A DNA stretch of 64,000 nucleotides from positions 2,491,501-2,555,500 of the forward strand of contig NZ_CP116899.1 in NCBI RefSeq assembly GCF_030997045.1, written 5' to 3'. The DNA is from Microbulbifer sp. TB1203 (GTDB taxonomy: Bacteria; Pseudomonadota; Gammaproteobacteria; Pseudomonadales; Cellvibrionaceae). The notes under the pieces are model-generated. The model was given only the letters and a program-made list of their open reading frames with translations, had not been told where the DNA came from and did no database searches. Below are positions 43,438 to 51,300 of this stretch, piece after piece. The number at the start of each line of letters is the position of its first letter. The first letter of the stretch is position 1. Position numbers and translations under genes: made by a program.

Positions 43438-44481
43438 ATGCAGTTTCTGAGACACTTAATTTTACCAGCTCTATTGTGGGCTGTGGCCGGCAGCCCCCTG
43501 GCGCAATCCACCAATATGCGCGACTGTGACAACGGCGCAGCATCGCCAGCTGATAACAATCCGGAGCGTTTCATCGGTGTGTGCAACCTGGAAGACAGCA
43601 CCAGCGTGTTCACCTACGACAGCACTCCGGGTTACCAGGCAGAAGTGCAGTTTACGGTGCGCAGCTGTTCCACTTGGTGGGGAGAAACGTGTGAGCAGGC
43701 TATTCCTTATTCGGTGACTGTTTCAGGCGACAACAACGGTTCCAATTTTATCCTCAGGAGGGATAGGGGTAACGGTAACCAGGCTGTTGCTGTCAACCTG
43801 ACGTACGCCAGCGGCGGCAGCAGCGAGCTTCTCTCCCCCGATACGGAGAGTTCCACACGATTTCCCGGCGGCGCCAACGGCTTACAGAGATCCGCCAGCC
43901 TGACCCTGAGCCTGGTCAACCCCGGCGCCAACCTGCAACCCGGTGTCTATATCGGCAATTTCTATCTCACCATCGATCAATGCGGTTCCAGCTATACCTG
44001 GGGCACGGACCCGGAAATTTGTAATGGCCAGAGCAATACCACCCAGCTGGTAGACCTTCCATTTCGTATCGAGCTGCACACCCAGGCACAAATCCGCATC
44101 AGCGGCCTGCAGGATATGGCTCTCACCGCAAACGCCGGCAGTGGTGCCGAAGCCAGCCAGACTTTTTGTGTGAGAGCCAGCGGGGGGGCGCTGTTTCGTA
44201 TCAGCGCAGACAGCGCCAGTGGCAACGGGCAATTTCTGCTACAGGGTATCGATCAAGTGGAATATTCGACAACCGTGGAGCACCTGCCCAGCGGACAGGG
44301 AGAAGAACTGACGGAGGGACTCGTCTCGTCGAACAACTGGCCTTCCTACGCCGATAACGACTGTCAGAACCTGGGCCAGGAAAATATGCAAATCACCATT
44401 CGCGTGGCACCGGAAGCGCTTGGGACAGCACAAGATACCAGCTACACCGATACCCTGACCCTGACAGTGGAGCTGGAATAG
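43438..44481 (+). CDS. Two-domain fimbrial tip subunit/adhesin 2
   Basis: 347 residues with signal peptide (ending AGSPLAQSTN). Layout copies the previous gene: an N-terminal domain with several Cys (CSTWWGETC, DQCGSSY, EICNG) and a C-terminal pilin domain (QIRISGLQDMALTAN, FCVRASGGALF, YTDTLTLTVELE). The two genes look like a tandem duplication with diverged N-domains. The N-domain keeps the landmark FIGVCNLED...FTYDS, which parallels FLGVCGLTNPNDFIYDS in subunit 1. Probably an alternative or second tip protein. The gene ends at a REP cluster where the chaperone gene converges. Confidence 0.7.
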   Translation: MQFLRHLILPALLWAVAGSPLAQSTNMRDCDNGAASPADNNPERFIGVCNLEDSTSVFTYDSTPGYQAEVQFTVRSCSTWWGETCEQAIPYSVTVSGDNNGSNFILRRDRGNGNQAVAVNLTYASGGSSELLSPDTESSTRFPGGANGLQRSASLTLSLVNPGANLQPGVYIGNFYLTIDQCGSSYTWGTDPEICNGQSNTTQLVDLPFRIELHTQAQIRISGLQDMALTANAGSGAEASQTFCVRASGGALFRISADSASGNGQFLLQGIDQVEYSTTVEHLPSGQGEELTEGLVSSNNWPSYADNDCQNLGQENMQITIRVAPEALGTAQDTSYTDTLTLTVELE

Positions 44482-44483
44482 CC

Positions 44484-44590
44484 TTGTAGGATGGGCAAAG
44501 GAGCGCAGCGACGTGCCCAGGCGGCCGCAGGCCGCGATCGATAGTGGTTTATTTCGCAGATTGATCGCGGCCAGCGGCCGCTCCTACAAG
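44484..44590. repeat. Hybrid REP cluster between fimbrial tip subunit and chaperone genes
   Basis: A GTAGGATGGGCAAAGGAGCG unit (44484-44520) runs directly into GCGGCCGCAGGCCGCGATCG, the body of the other REP family without its GTAGGA head. An inverted GATCGCGGCCAGCGGCCGCTC (44563 on) with TCCTACAA closes it. The outer TTGTAGGA/TCCTACAA still pair. Confidence 0.85.
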
Positions 44591-44609
44591 CAGAATACGA
44601 CCGTGCCGG

Positions 44610-45299
44610 TCAGCGTTTGTACAACAATGGCAGGCGCACCTTCTCGGTTTCCCGCCCACGCGCCAGCAGCACCAGCTCACCACCCAGCAGTTTCTCCTCG
44701 ATCGGCAGGCTGGCACCCGCATAGAGCCGCCCGCTCAACTCCACGGGACGGCAACCGGCTTCGCTCTGGCAGTGCTGCACATCGCTCACTTCCACATTGA
44801 TGTTGCCGGTGTTCTTCAGTACCCAGGTATCGTTCTCCATGCCCACTTCCAGGCGATAACTTCCACCCTCGGGCTGCACAAAAACCAGGGCCTGGTAGGC
44901 CACCAGTATCTTCAGCGCGGTCTTGTCAGTTTTGATATCCCCCACCACCGGCTTGAAGGTCACCCGGTAGACCTTTTCCCGGTCCAGGTCCCGCTCCAGC
45001 GACATCAGCCGAAAGCGCTTCTGCTCGCCACTGGTAAGCACCGCCCTGGCGGGGCTCACCAGCAGCTTGAATTCTTTCGGGTCCACCACGCGCACGCGTC
45101 TTTCGTTCGGCATTCCCGGGTTGTCCACCCGGTAGATTTCCGTCTGCAGGTACAGGTTTTCCCTGTCGGGGTTGGAGACCACGATATCGTCCCGGGCGTT
45201 GGGGGAGTCATCCAGGTAAACAATGATCTTGTCCAGCGACATACCGGCCAATACCGGCTGTGCCACCAATAGCAGGAAAGCGACAACGGTTCTTTTCAT
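44610..45299 (-). CDS. Periplasmic fimbrial chaperone (PapD-like)
   Basis: 229 residues from ATG 45299, which opens a signal peptide MKRTVVAFLLLVAQPVLAG. The N-terminal Ig-like domain has MSLDKIIVYLDDSPNARDDI, and the G1-strand region KILVAYQALVFVQP donates hydrophobics to pilins. The C-terminal domain carries two Cys (VQHCQSEAGCR). Fimbrial chaperones hold subunits for the usher. It is convergent to the pilin/usher genes instead of following them, so it has separate expression. A CRP-like palindrome overlaps its leader. Confidence 0.82.
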   Translation of the reverse strand: MKRTVVAFLLLVAQPVLAGMSLDKIIVYLDDSPNARDDIVVSNPDRENLYLQTEIYRVDNPGMPNERRVRVVDPKEFKLLVSPARAVLTSGEQKRFRLMSLERDLDREKVYRVTFKPVVGDIKTDKTALKILVAYQALVFVQPEGGSYRLEVGMENDTWVLKNTGNINVEVSDVQHCQSEAGCRPVELSGRLYAGASLPIEEKLLGGELVLLARGRETEKVRLPLLYKR

Positions 45300-45317
45300 A
45301 GCATGTTCAAGCGACTT

Positions 45318-45333
45318 CGTGATAAATATCACA
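45318..45333 (-). promoter_or_regulatory. CRP-like palindrome just upstream of the chaperone start
   Basis: Minus strand TGTGATATTTATCACG, preceded by AAAA: one mismatch to TGTGA-N6-TCACA. It lies only about 20 bases before the chaperone ATG, close for activation, so repression or chance must be considered. Confidence 0.45.
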
Positions 45334-45365
45334 TTTTATCCGAGCCGCTAGCCGCGGGGAAACCG

Positions 45366-45707
45366 CTATTCCGCCACTATCAGAACCATTTTGCCCTGCT
45401 GGGAGCTGGATACCGGAACACAGTAGTTGCCGACCTGACCGGGCAGGCGTTTTTCAGCTGCAGTCTGCTCCCCGATATCCCGGATCGACAGATAGTAACT
45501 ATGTGCGGGGATATGGCTGAGGCACAACTGCCCGATGCCCGGGTCTTCGGTCTGGCGCAACTCCGCCCGGGGAGGGACATACAGAGTGATTCGCGCGGAG
45601 GCAGAGGCGCTGGTGGTGGTGGTGGTGGTTTCGGCTCCACTCGTCGCGGCCGAGAGGATGACCCCTCCACACAGCAGTGTGCAGATTGCGGACTTTCCGT
45701 ATTCCAT
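45366..45707 (-). CDS. Small secreted protein of the fimbrial locus
   Basis: 113 residues from ATG 45707, opening a signal peptide (MEYGKSAICTLLCGGVILSA, cleavage near SGA-ET). The mature N-terminus is six threonines in a row followed by SASASARITLYVPP, coded by a (ACC)6 microsatellite. The rest has two Cys (QLCLSHIP and NYCVPV) and a C-terminal beta-like MVLIVAE. It lies just ahead of the chaperone on the same strand. It could be a minor pilin or an accessory protein. No family recognised. Confidence 0.6.
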   Translation of the reverse strand: MEYGKSAICTLLCGGVILSAATSGAETTTTTTSASASARITLYVPPRAELRQTEDPGIGQLCLSHIPAHSYYLSIRDIGEQTAAEKRLPGQVGNYCVPVSSSQQGKMVLIVAE

Positions 45708-46374
45708 AACGCAGATTTCCCACTTCCACTTCGATTCCCTGCGGCCTGCCATACTTTACTAACTGACCTTACCAGTCTATCAGCCCAGTGATTTTTGCAA
45801 GGCGATTCCCCGGTACGCCCGCAATATCTGGCGCGCGGAACCCCTGTCTTCGCCCTTGCTCTGGCGCCTCTCTATCGCCCCGGTTAGGCTGCGCACTCCC
45901 CGAAACTGGATGGCCGAGTAAAGTGACAGGGATCCCGCGCCTTTCGGTTATCGAATTTGCCGAGCGGTCTGGAACACCTTTCCATTTAGCAGCTGAGCCA
46001 GATGCCTTTAGGGTCTATACCAATTGGAGTTGCACTGATCCGCTCCCCTTTACACCAGGGGCCATCCAGCGCTTTGATCAAAGTGCCAGGTCATTTGCAA
46101 CCGTGGTGGCGGGAGAGCCGACGTAATGTTCAGCCGGCTTTCTCAAAGGCCCCCTTTATGTCTGCGCGACGCCACTCTATACAGGCTGGTTTTTTCGGTA
46201 GCTTTTTCTCGTTCATGTATAAACAGTGTTTAGTGGCAAATGCGCGAATGTTTGCTTTGTTTTCTACACATTAAATTACGCACCTGACCACCCAAAGTCA
46301 ACAATATATTACGCATTCAATGGTTTCTATAGAGCAGAAAATGAATAGACACAACAAATTACGCGGGATCGGAT
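45708..46374. other. 667-base intergenic region
   Basis: No convincing gene on either strand. From about 46190 it is A+T-rich and carries repeated TTACGC motifs leading to the HTH regulator gene. The earlier part (45780-46180) could be eroded coding DNA, but I could not recognise a product. Confidence 0.5.
46273..46364. promoter_or_regulatory. Repeated TTACGC motifs, candidate operators of the HTH regulator
   Basis: AAATTACGC occurs at 46273-46281 and 46356-46364, and TATTACGC at 46307-46314. Inside the gene the exact inverted form GCGTAATTT (46512-46520) and TATTACGC (46553-46560) occur again. This density fits binding sites of an autoregulator. Confidence 0.5.
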
Positions 46375-47073
46375 ATGACTGACGAGCAGCGGACAGAGGG
46401 ATCTATCCCGGATTCAAGAATTGAGCAGTTGCCAAGCCGGATAAAGCTCGCAATGAATGGAGCATCCATCCGCGCTTTCGCGGAAAAAGCTGGCATAGCG
46501 GAAGGAACTCTGCGTAATTTAATGTCAGGAGGTATCCCCAGACTTGATAACGTATTACGCATCGCTGACGCCGCAGAAGTATCCGCCGCCTGGCTGGCCA
46601 CCGGTGAAGGGCGAATGCAACCCCAGGAAGAGTTCACCGGTGGTGGATCGCTTTACGGGATTTCTGCTTTCCAGGAGGTCATCGACCGCGTGGAGGAACG
46701 GCTCAAACAGGAGGAGACCATTCCCGTGCCACCGGCACGGGTACTCCGGGAACCGGAGCTCTTGCAGGCGAAACAGCAGCTTGTGTCAGTTCCACAGAAT
46801 GACGGCGTGCGGGCTCATGCGGACTGGCTTCTTATCCACGTCTTCGGGGAGATACCCCCCGCCAGGCAGGACGAACTCCGCAAGTTGTCGATACCGGCGC
46901 GCCTTCGCCGCGCCGACGAAATCTTGACGGAAATGGAGGAGGAGATGGACTACAAGCCTCCCGCAATATGGCGGGAGGCTCTCAAGAGTCTCATCTTCTC
47001 CCACGGCCTGGATGAGGCCGGTGCGGCGCTGCTGCTTGATCGCCTCCGACTTGAATTTGAAGCGCGGGAATGA
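46375..47073 (+). CDS. Phage repressor-like helix-turn-helix regulator
   Basis: 232 residues. The N-terminal domain (about 20-80) is a lambda-repressor-like fold: AMNGASIRAFAEKAGIAEGTLRNLMSGGIPRLDNVLRIADAAEVSAAWLATGEG. This excerpted stretch shows the helix-turn-helix at AFAEKAGIAEGTLRNL and the typical WLATGEG end. The C-terminal part is charged and helical, with no S24 peptidase serine/lysine signature, so SOS-type self-cleavage is not expected. It stands alone with no phage genes near. A+T-rich upstream DNA with repeated TTACGC motifs suggests autoregulation. Confidence 0.75.
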   Translation: MTDEQRTEGSIPDSRIEQLPSRIKLAMNGASIRAFAEKAGIAEGTLRNLMSGGIPRLDNVLRIADAAEVSAAWLATGEGRMQPQEEFTGGGSLYGISAFQEVIDRVEERLKQEETIPVPPARVLREPELLQAKQQLVSVPQNDGVRAHADWLLIHVFGEIPPARQDELRKLSIPARLRRADEILTEMEEEMDYKPPAIWREALKSLIFSHGLDEAGAALLLDRLRLEFEARE

Positions 47074-47418
47074 TGCGCCGCGGTTTGGTCCTTGCAGGGG
47101 GGATGCGTCGCCTGTCCACCCTGCAAAAGTTTTCCGCGCTTAAACCGGCGCCATTGAGTTTCACACACTTCTCAACAGCCTGTGAAGGAAGCGGTTCCCA
47201 CTCAATCCACCTGCAATCAGGTCCCGCTTGATTCAAAGTAGGGGTCGCCAAGTGCCCTCCCCTCCCTTGCAACATCTTCCCCACCAGCTATTTTTCCAAT
47301 AGGAGCGGATGCAGCCGCTGCCGATAAAATTCACAGAGACCCGGAGCCCCGCCATACTCACCGAGAGTGGCGCAATGCCCCCGGGACAATAACGTCTGTC
47401 TATCCGGACTCGACCCCC
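47074..47418. other. 345-base intergenic region with REP remnant
   Basis: No gene seen. A degenerate REP-like unit AATAGGAGCGGATGCAGCCG lies near 47298-47327. Confidence 0.45.
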
Positions 47419-48108
47419 ATGTTGATAGCGCACCGAGGCGACAAAATCCGCCAACCGGAAAACACTATTGCCGCATTTGAAGCCGCCCACGGACTGGGAG
47501 CCTGCGCCATACAGACTGAGATCCAATTCAGCGCGGAAGGCACCCCTTGGTGTTACGGTGACGAAGTTCTGCCGTTGTCTTCGGGCGACGGAAAACGCCC
47601 GTTTCATCACTTCAGCGATCGCGAGTTGAGCCGACTGCCTCTCACGGCATTTTCCCATCTGGTGGACTGGGCCCGGCGCCACCGGCACCTGGACTGGTTT
47701 GTGGAAGTGGATGAGAAGAGCCTGAGCAGAATGGGCGAGCGGGCGGTGGCACCGCTGGCGGAGCAGTTTCCGGAAGAGTGCGAATCCTTTGCCCTGCTCT
47801 CGCGGGACTGCCACAGCCTGCGCCTGGCTCGCAGCCTGGGCTGCCACCAGGTTGCCCTGAAAGTGCTGAGCGTGGCACAGAGCCTGTGCGCGGAAGTGGT
47901 TACCCTGGCACCCGACTATGTGTTTATTCGCAATCACCGGGTCGACTGCGAAGAGCTGCCACCGGGTCCCTGGCAGTGGGTGGTGTACGAGATAAACTCC
48001 GCGGAGGAGGCGGTGCGCTGGCGCAACCGCGGTGCCCACCACATCCTCACCGGAAACCTGCCACTATTGATGCGCTCCCGGGAAGCCAGCGATGTCTACG
48101 GATTTTGA
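47419..48108 (+). CDS. Degenerate glycerophosphodiester phosphodiesterase-like protein
   Basis: 229 residues with the GDPD barrel pattern. The opening MLIAHRGDKIRQPENTIAAF keeps the catalytic His-Arg and the Glu-Asn of HRG...PENT. The next expected metal Glu-x-Asp reads Gln-Thr-Glu (AIQTEIQFS), and the expected His-Asp pair reads Gly-Asp (CYGDEVL), so the second catalytic His and metal ligands are lost. It may bind glycerophosphodiesters without cutting them or do different chemistry. Its last 17 bases overlap a glycerol-3-phosphate dehydrogenase-like gene, a metabolically sensible partner. Confidence 0.72.
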   Translation: MLIAHRGDKIRQPENTIAAFEAAHGLGACAIQTEIQFSAEGTPWCYGDEVLPLSSGDGKRPFHHFSDRELSRLPLTAFSHLVDWARRHRHLDWFVEVDEKSLSRMGERAVAPLAEQFPEECESFALLSRDCHSLRLARSLGCHQVALKVLSVAQSLCAEVVTLAPDYVFIRNHRVDCEELPPGPWQWVVYEINSAEEAVRWRNRGAHHILTGNLPLLMRSREASDVYGF

Positions 48109-49300
48109 TGTCCTGGTAGTAGGCGCGGGAATCCAGGGGGCCGGCGCCGCTGAAGCACTGGCGGCTGCCGGCTACCGGGTAGTGATCCTGGAGCAGACAG
48201 GTATAGCTGCAGCCACCTCCTCCCGGTCCTCCAAACTGATCCACGGCGGCCTGCGCTACCTGGAAAGCGGTCAGTTCCTGCTGGTGCGCGAGTGCCTGCG
48301 GGAGCGCCGCTGGCTGCTGGTGAACAAGCCGCAGCTGGTACGCATGGTGCCCTTCTATATTCCCATCTACCGCCATAGCAGAAGATCTCCGTGGATGGTG
48401 CGCCTGGGGCTCAGCCTGTATGCACTGCTCTCCGGGGTGTTCAGCGGCCAGTCACGCTTTCGCGCCCTGCCGAAATCCCAGTGGAACGACCTCTCCGGAC
48501 TCAACCGGGAGGACCTGCTGGCGGTCTACCGCTACTTCGACGCCCAGACCGACGACGCCGCCCTGACCCGCAATGTAGTGGAATCCGCGATCGCAAACGG
48601 CGCACGGCTGATCTGCCCCGGCAGTTTGGTCGGAGCGGAACTCATCCGCCACGGCATGCGCATTGACTACGTGGCCGACGGCCAGTTGCATACTCTGCAC
48701 ACCCGCGCCCTGGTCAATTGCAGCGGACCCTGGGTGAGAGACACAAATGCTCTCTGCAGCCCGGCGGCACCACTACCACCACTGGAACTGGTGGCCGGCA
48801 GCCATATACAGTTGCCCTTGTCCCTCGGCGAGCGGATTTTCTATGTGGAAGCGGAAGACGGACGCGCGGTGTTTGTGATGCCATGGCAGGGAAAAACGCT
48901 GGTGGGGACCACCGAGCGCAGCTACGGAGGTGATCCCCGCGACGTAGCCCCCACTATCGAGGAGGAGAGCTACCTGCTGCGTACGGTACAACGCTATTTC
49001 CCCCAGACCCGCTCGATGCAGCTGGACAATATTTGCGACAGCTTTGCCGGCCTGCGGGTACTGCCGCAGACACCGCAGATGCCCTTTTCACGCCCGCGCG
49101 AGACGCTGATCAGTTGCGACAACAGCAGGAAGCCCCGCGTACTGGCGGTAGCCGGCGGCAAGCTCACATCCTACCGCGCCACCGCGCGCAGAATTGTGAA
49201 AAAGCTTCGCCCGACACTGGAGGCCGGGCCCGGGAACGGCGACAAGCTGCCGAGGAACAACAAGAGAACTGCCGTCTCGGAAAAGGAGCGCAACCTGTAG
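48092..49300 (+). CDS. FAD-dependent glycerol-3-phosphate dehydrogenase-like protein, short form
   Basis: 402 residues. The N-terminal FAD motif is DVLVVGAGIQGAGAAEALAA; GlpD landmarks ATSSRSSKLIHGGLRYLE, ALVNCSGPWV, LVGTTERSYGGDP and AVAGGKLTSYRATA follow. GlpD proteins are about 500 residues or more with a helical C-terminal domain; that domain is missing here and a short basic tail replaces it. The expected role is oxidation of glycerol 3-phosphate at the membrane. It overlaps the GDPD-like gene, suggesting coupled translation. Confidence 0.8.
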   Translation: MSTDFDVLVVGAGIQGAGAAEALAAAGYRVVILEQTGIAAATSSRSSKLIHGGLRYLESGQFLLVRECLRERRWLLVNKPQLVRMVPFYIPIYRHSRRSPWMVRLGLSLYALLSGVFSGQSRFRALPKSQWNDLSGLNREDLLAVYRYFDAQTDDAALTRNVVESAIANGARLICPGSLVGAELIRHGMRIDYVADGQLHTLHTRALVNCSGPWVRDTNALCSPAAPLPPLELVAGSHIQLPLSLGERIFYVEAEDGRAVFVMPWQGKTLVGTTERSYGGDPRDVAPTIEEESYLLRTVQRYFPQTRSMQLDNICDSFAGLRVLPQTPQMPFSRPRETLISCDNSRKPRVLAVAGGKLTSYRATARRIVKKLRPTLEAGPGNGDKLPRNNKRTAVSEKERNL

Positions 49301-49320
49301 CGGGGCGTTTCGCCGGTGAA

Positions 49321-49849
49321 TTACCCCGCTTCCGGACAGCGGTTACTGCCGGGCGAAGTCATTGCCCGATTTATTCTCGACCGAATCGGGCACCAAGCCA
49401 CGCCATTGGGTGACCAGCTCTTCCGAATTTTTGAGGGGGGATCGCACTGATAAACCTGCACACCGTAACTATTTTTTATCTCGCCATTGTCGTAGGAGCG
49501 GAAACGGATCACTGCCGCGCGACCGGAGGCTTCGCCACCGGGGCTTCTCGACGGGTGCACGGAAAAAGCGCCGTTAGAGCATGCTGGCGTCTCAGCCGCA
49601 TATCGCGCGAGGCTGCGCCATGTGGTACCGGCGACATCGACCCGACCGTCGGGCCTGACGAAACCAACCACATTCCTCTGGAAGTCCTTGATACGGTCAA
49701 TCGTGTGGGGCCGATCAAGCCATCCACCGCCAGCAGGGCCCAGGGACACGGGTAGCCCGTGTTCAGCAACTCCGGCACCAACCTGACATCATCGGGGAAA
49801 TTTTGCCCTTGAGAGCGTCGGGCCCGGTCATTTCGGCGAGAGTCTCCAT
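49321..49849 (-). pseudogene. Frameshifted peptidoglycan-binding-like protein gene
   Basis: A good ribosome site (AGGGAGTT) precedes ATG 49849, which reads METLAEMTGPDALKG. The coding sense then moves to another frame (NFPDDVRLVPELLN...LLAVDGLIGP) and again to a third (TIDRIKDFQRNVVGFVRPDG then RVDVAGTTWRSL). Joined, these give the peptidoglycan-binding-domain pattern of VDG-IGP-TI-FQ and GRVD-TWR. A further shift at a C6 run near 49435 may restore an end at 49343. At least two indels make it non-functional as read, unless the sequence has errors. Confidence 0.65.
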
Positions 49850-50079
49850 ATTCAACTCCCTGGAAATTCTGACGGGCAAAGCGTAAAAAATAGAGGCGAC
49901 TCAAAACACGGAATTGTTCACAGAGTCATCCGGCACAGGCCCGGTTACTCAGGGCCGTTTCAATTGACTATACCCGCCCAAGTTGGTGGGTCCAGAGGCG
50001 TGATCGGGATAAACTGTACGCCGTTCCATTGCGGACTGCCGCGCCGGCAACACAGATGCTTTTAACCTGAAGTCGAGAT

Positions 50080-51057
50080 ATGCCCAACCATTTTTCCCAT
50101 CGCTTCTGCACCGCCCCGCTGATGGACTGGAGTGACCGCCATTGTCGCTACATGTGGCGGCTGTTCAGCAGGCGCGCGCTGTTGTATACGGAGATGGTGA
50201 CCACCGGCGCCATCCTGCACGGCGATCGCGAGCGACACCTTCAGTTCGACGCCGTTGAGCAACCCCTGGCTCTGCAGATCGGCGGCAGCGATCCGCGGGA
50301 GCTGGCGGAGTGTGCGCGCATCGCTGAGCAGTGGGGCTACAGCGAGGTCAACCTGAACTGCGGCTGCCCCAGCGATCGGGTGCAGTCCGGCCGCTTCGGC
50401 GCCTGCCTGATGGCCGAGCCGGAACTGGTGGCCGATGGTCTGGCGGCGATGCGCGATGCGGTGTCCATTCCCGTCACGGTAAAGCATCGCATCGGCATCG
50501 ACGACATGGAGGATTACGCCGGCCTCACCCGCTTTGTGGAGGGACAGTCGGGCGTCGGCGTCACCACCTTTATCGTGCATGCGCGCAAGGCCTGGCTGAA
50601 CGGCCTGAGCCCAAAGGAAAACCGGGAGATACCGCCCCTCGACCACCCGATGGTGTACCGGCTGAAGGGGGACTATCCGCAACTGGAAATCGTGCTCAAT
50701 GGCGGCATCAACACCCTGGAAGAGTGCCGGCAACATTTGCGGCACCTGGATGGTGTTATGCTCGGGCGTGCTGCCTACCAGAATCCGGCCCTGCTGGCCC
50801 GGGTTGACAGCGAACTCTTCGGCGAAGCGCCGGGGCCCACCGCCCCAGAGGTGGTGGAACGCATGTTGCCCTATATTGAACGGGAACTGGGCCGAGGGGC
50901 GCGGCTGAACCACATCAGCCGGCATATGCTCGGGCTCTTCCAGGGGCTCCCGGGAGCGCGCCGTTTCCGCCGCCACCTGAGCGAACACGCCCACAAGAGC
51001 GGCGCCGGCCCGGAGGTGGTGGAACAGGCGCTGGCGCTGGTAAATCGGGCAGCATAA
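50080..51057 (+). CDS. dusA: tRNA-dihydrouridine synthase A
   Basis: 325 residues of the FMN-dependent Dus family. DusA reduces uridines 20/20a of tRNA. Landmarks: RFCTAPLMDWSDRH at the N-terminus, LYTEMVTTGAILHG, LQIGGSDP, the catalytic Cys region NLNCGCPSDRVQSGRFGACLM, KHRIGIDD, HARKAWLNGLSPKENREIPP (DusA-specific) and GVMLGRAAYQNP. Length fits E. coli DusA. It stands alone ahead of the transaldolase. Confidence 0.95.
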   Translation: MPNHFSHRFCTAPLMDWSDRHCRYMWRLFSRRALLYTEMVTTGAILHGDRERHLQFDAVEQPLALQIGGSDPRELAECARIAEQWGYSEVNLNCGCPSDRVQSGRFGACLMAEPELVADGLAAMRDAVSIPVTVKHRIGIDDMEDYAGLTRFVEGQSGVGVTTFIVHARKAWLNGLSPKENREIPPLDHPMVYRLKGDYPQLEIVLNGGINTLEECRQHLRHLDGVMLGRAAYQNPALLARVDSELFGEAPGPTAPEVVERMLPYIERELGRGARLNHISRHMLGLFQGLPGARRFRRHLSEHAHKSGAGPEVVEQALALVNRAA

Positions 51058-51068
51058 TCCGTCTTGGA

Positions 51069-51163
51069 AGCTGTTTGGACTCATGCAGGGAACTCTCCAG
51101 GGCCGAGTGGGGTCCCGGAAAGCAAGTACCCATCGGCCCCGCGCTGAAAACTCCAAACAGGCT
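51069..51163. repeat. Possible long-range inverted repeat between dusA and tal
   Basis: AGCTGTTTGGA (51069-51079) and TCCAAACAGGCT (51152-51163) pair with one bulged base. The GCCTGTT part resembles the outer arm of the element at 6052. No conserved loop is seen, so membership is doubtful. Confidence 0.3.
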
Positions 51164-51300
51164 ATTAAGGCGGGCACCGGGATGTGTTTGATACAAGTAC
51201 TAGAGGCCGGTTTCTGCGTATGCTTACCGATCCACCGCCCGGTCAAAACCGGCCGGCGGGATCACCGCTGTATCGAGGAACGGGCAACACGAGAGGAAAG

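Noticed and set aside
46375..47073. Prophage remnant
   Set aside because: Only the HTH regulator looks phage-like; no integrase, structural genes or attachment repeats nearby.
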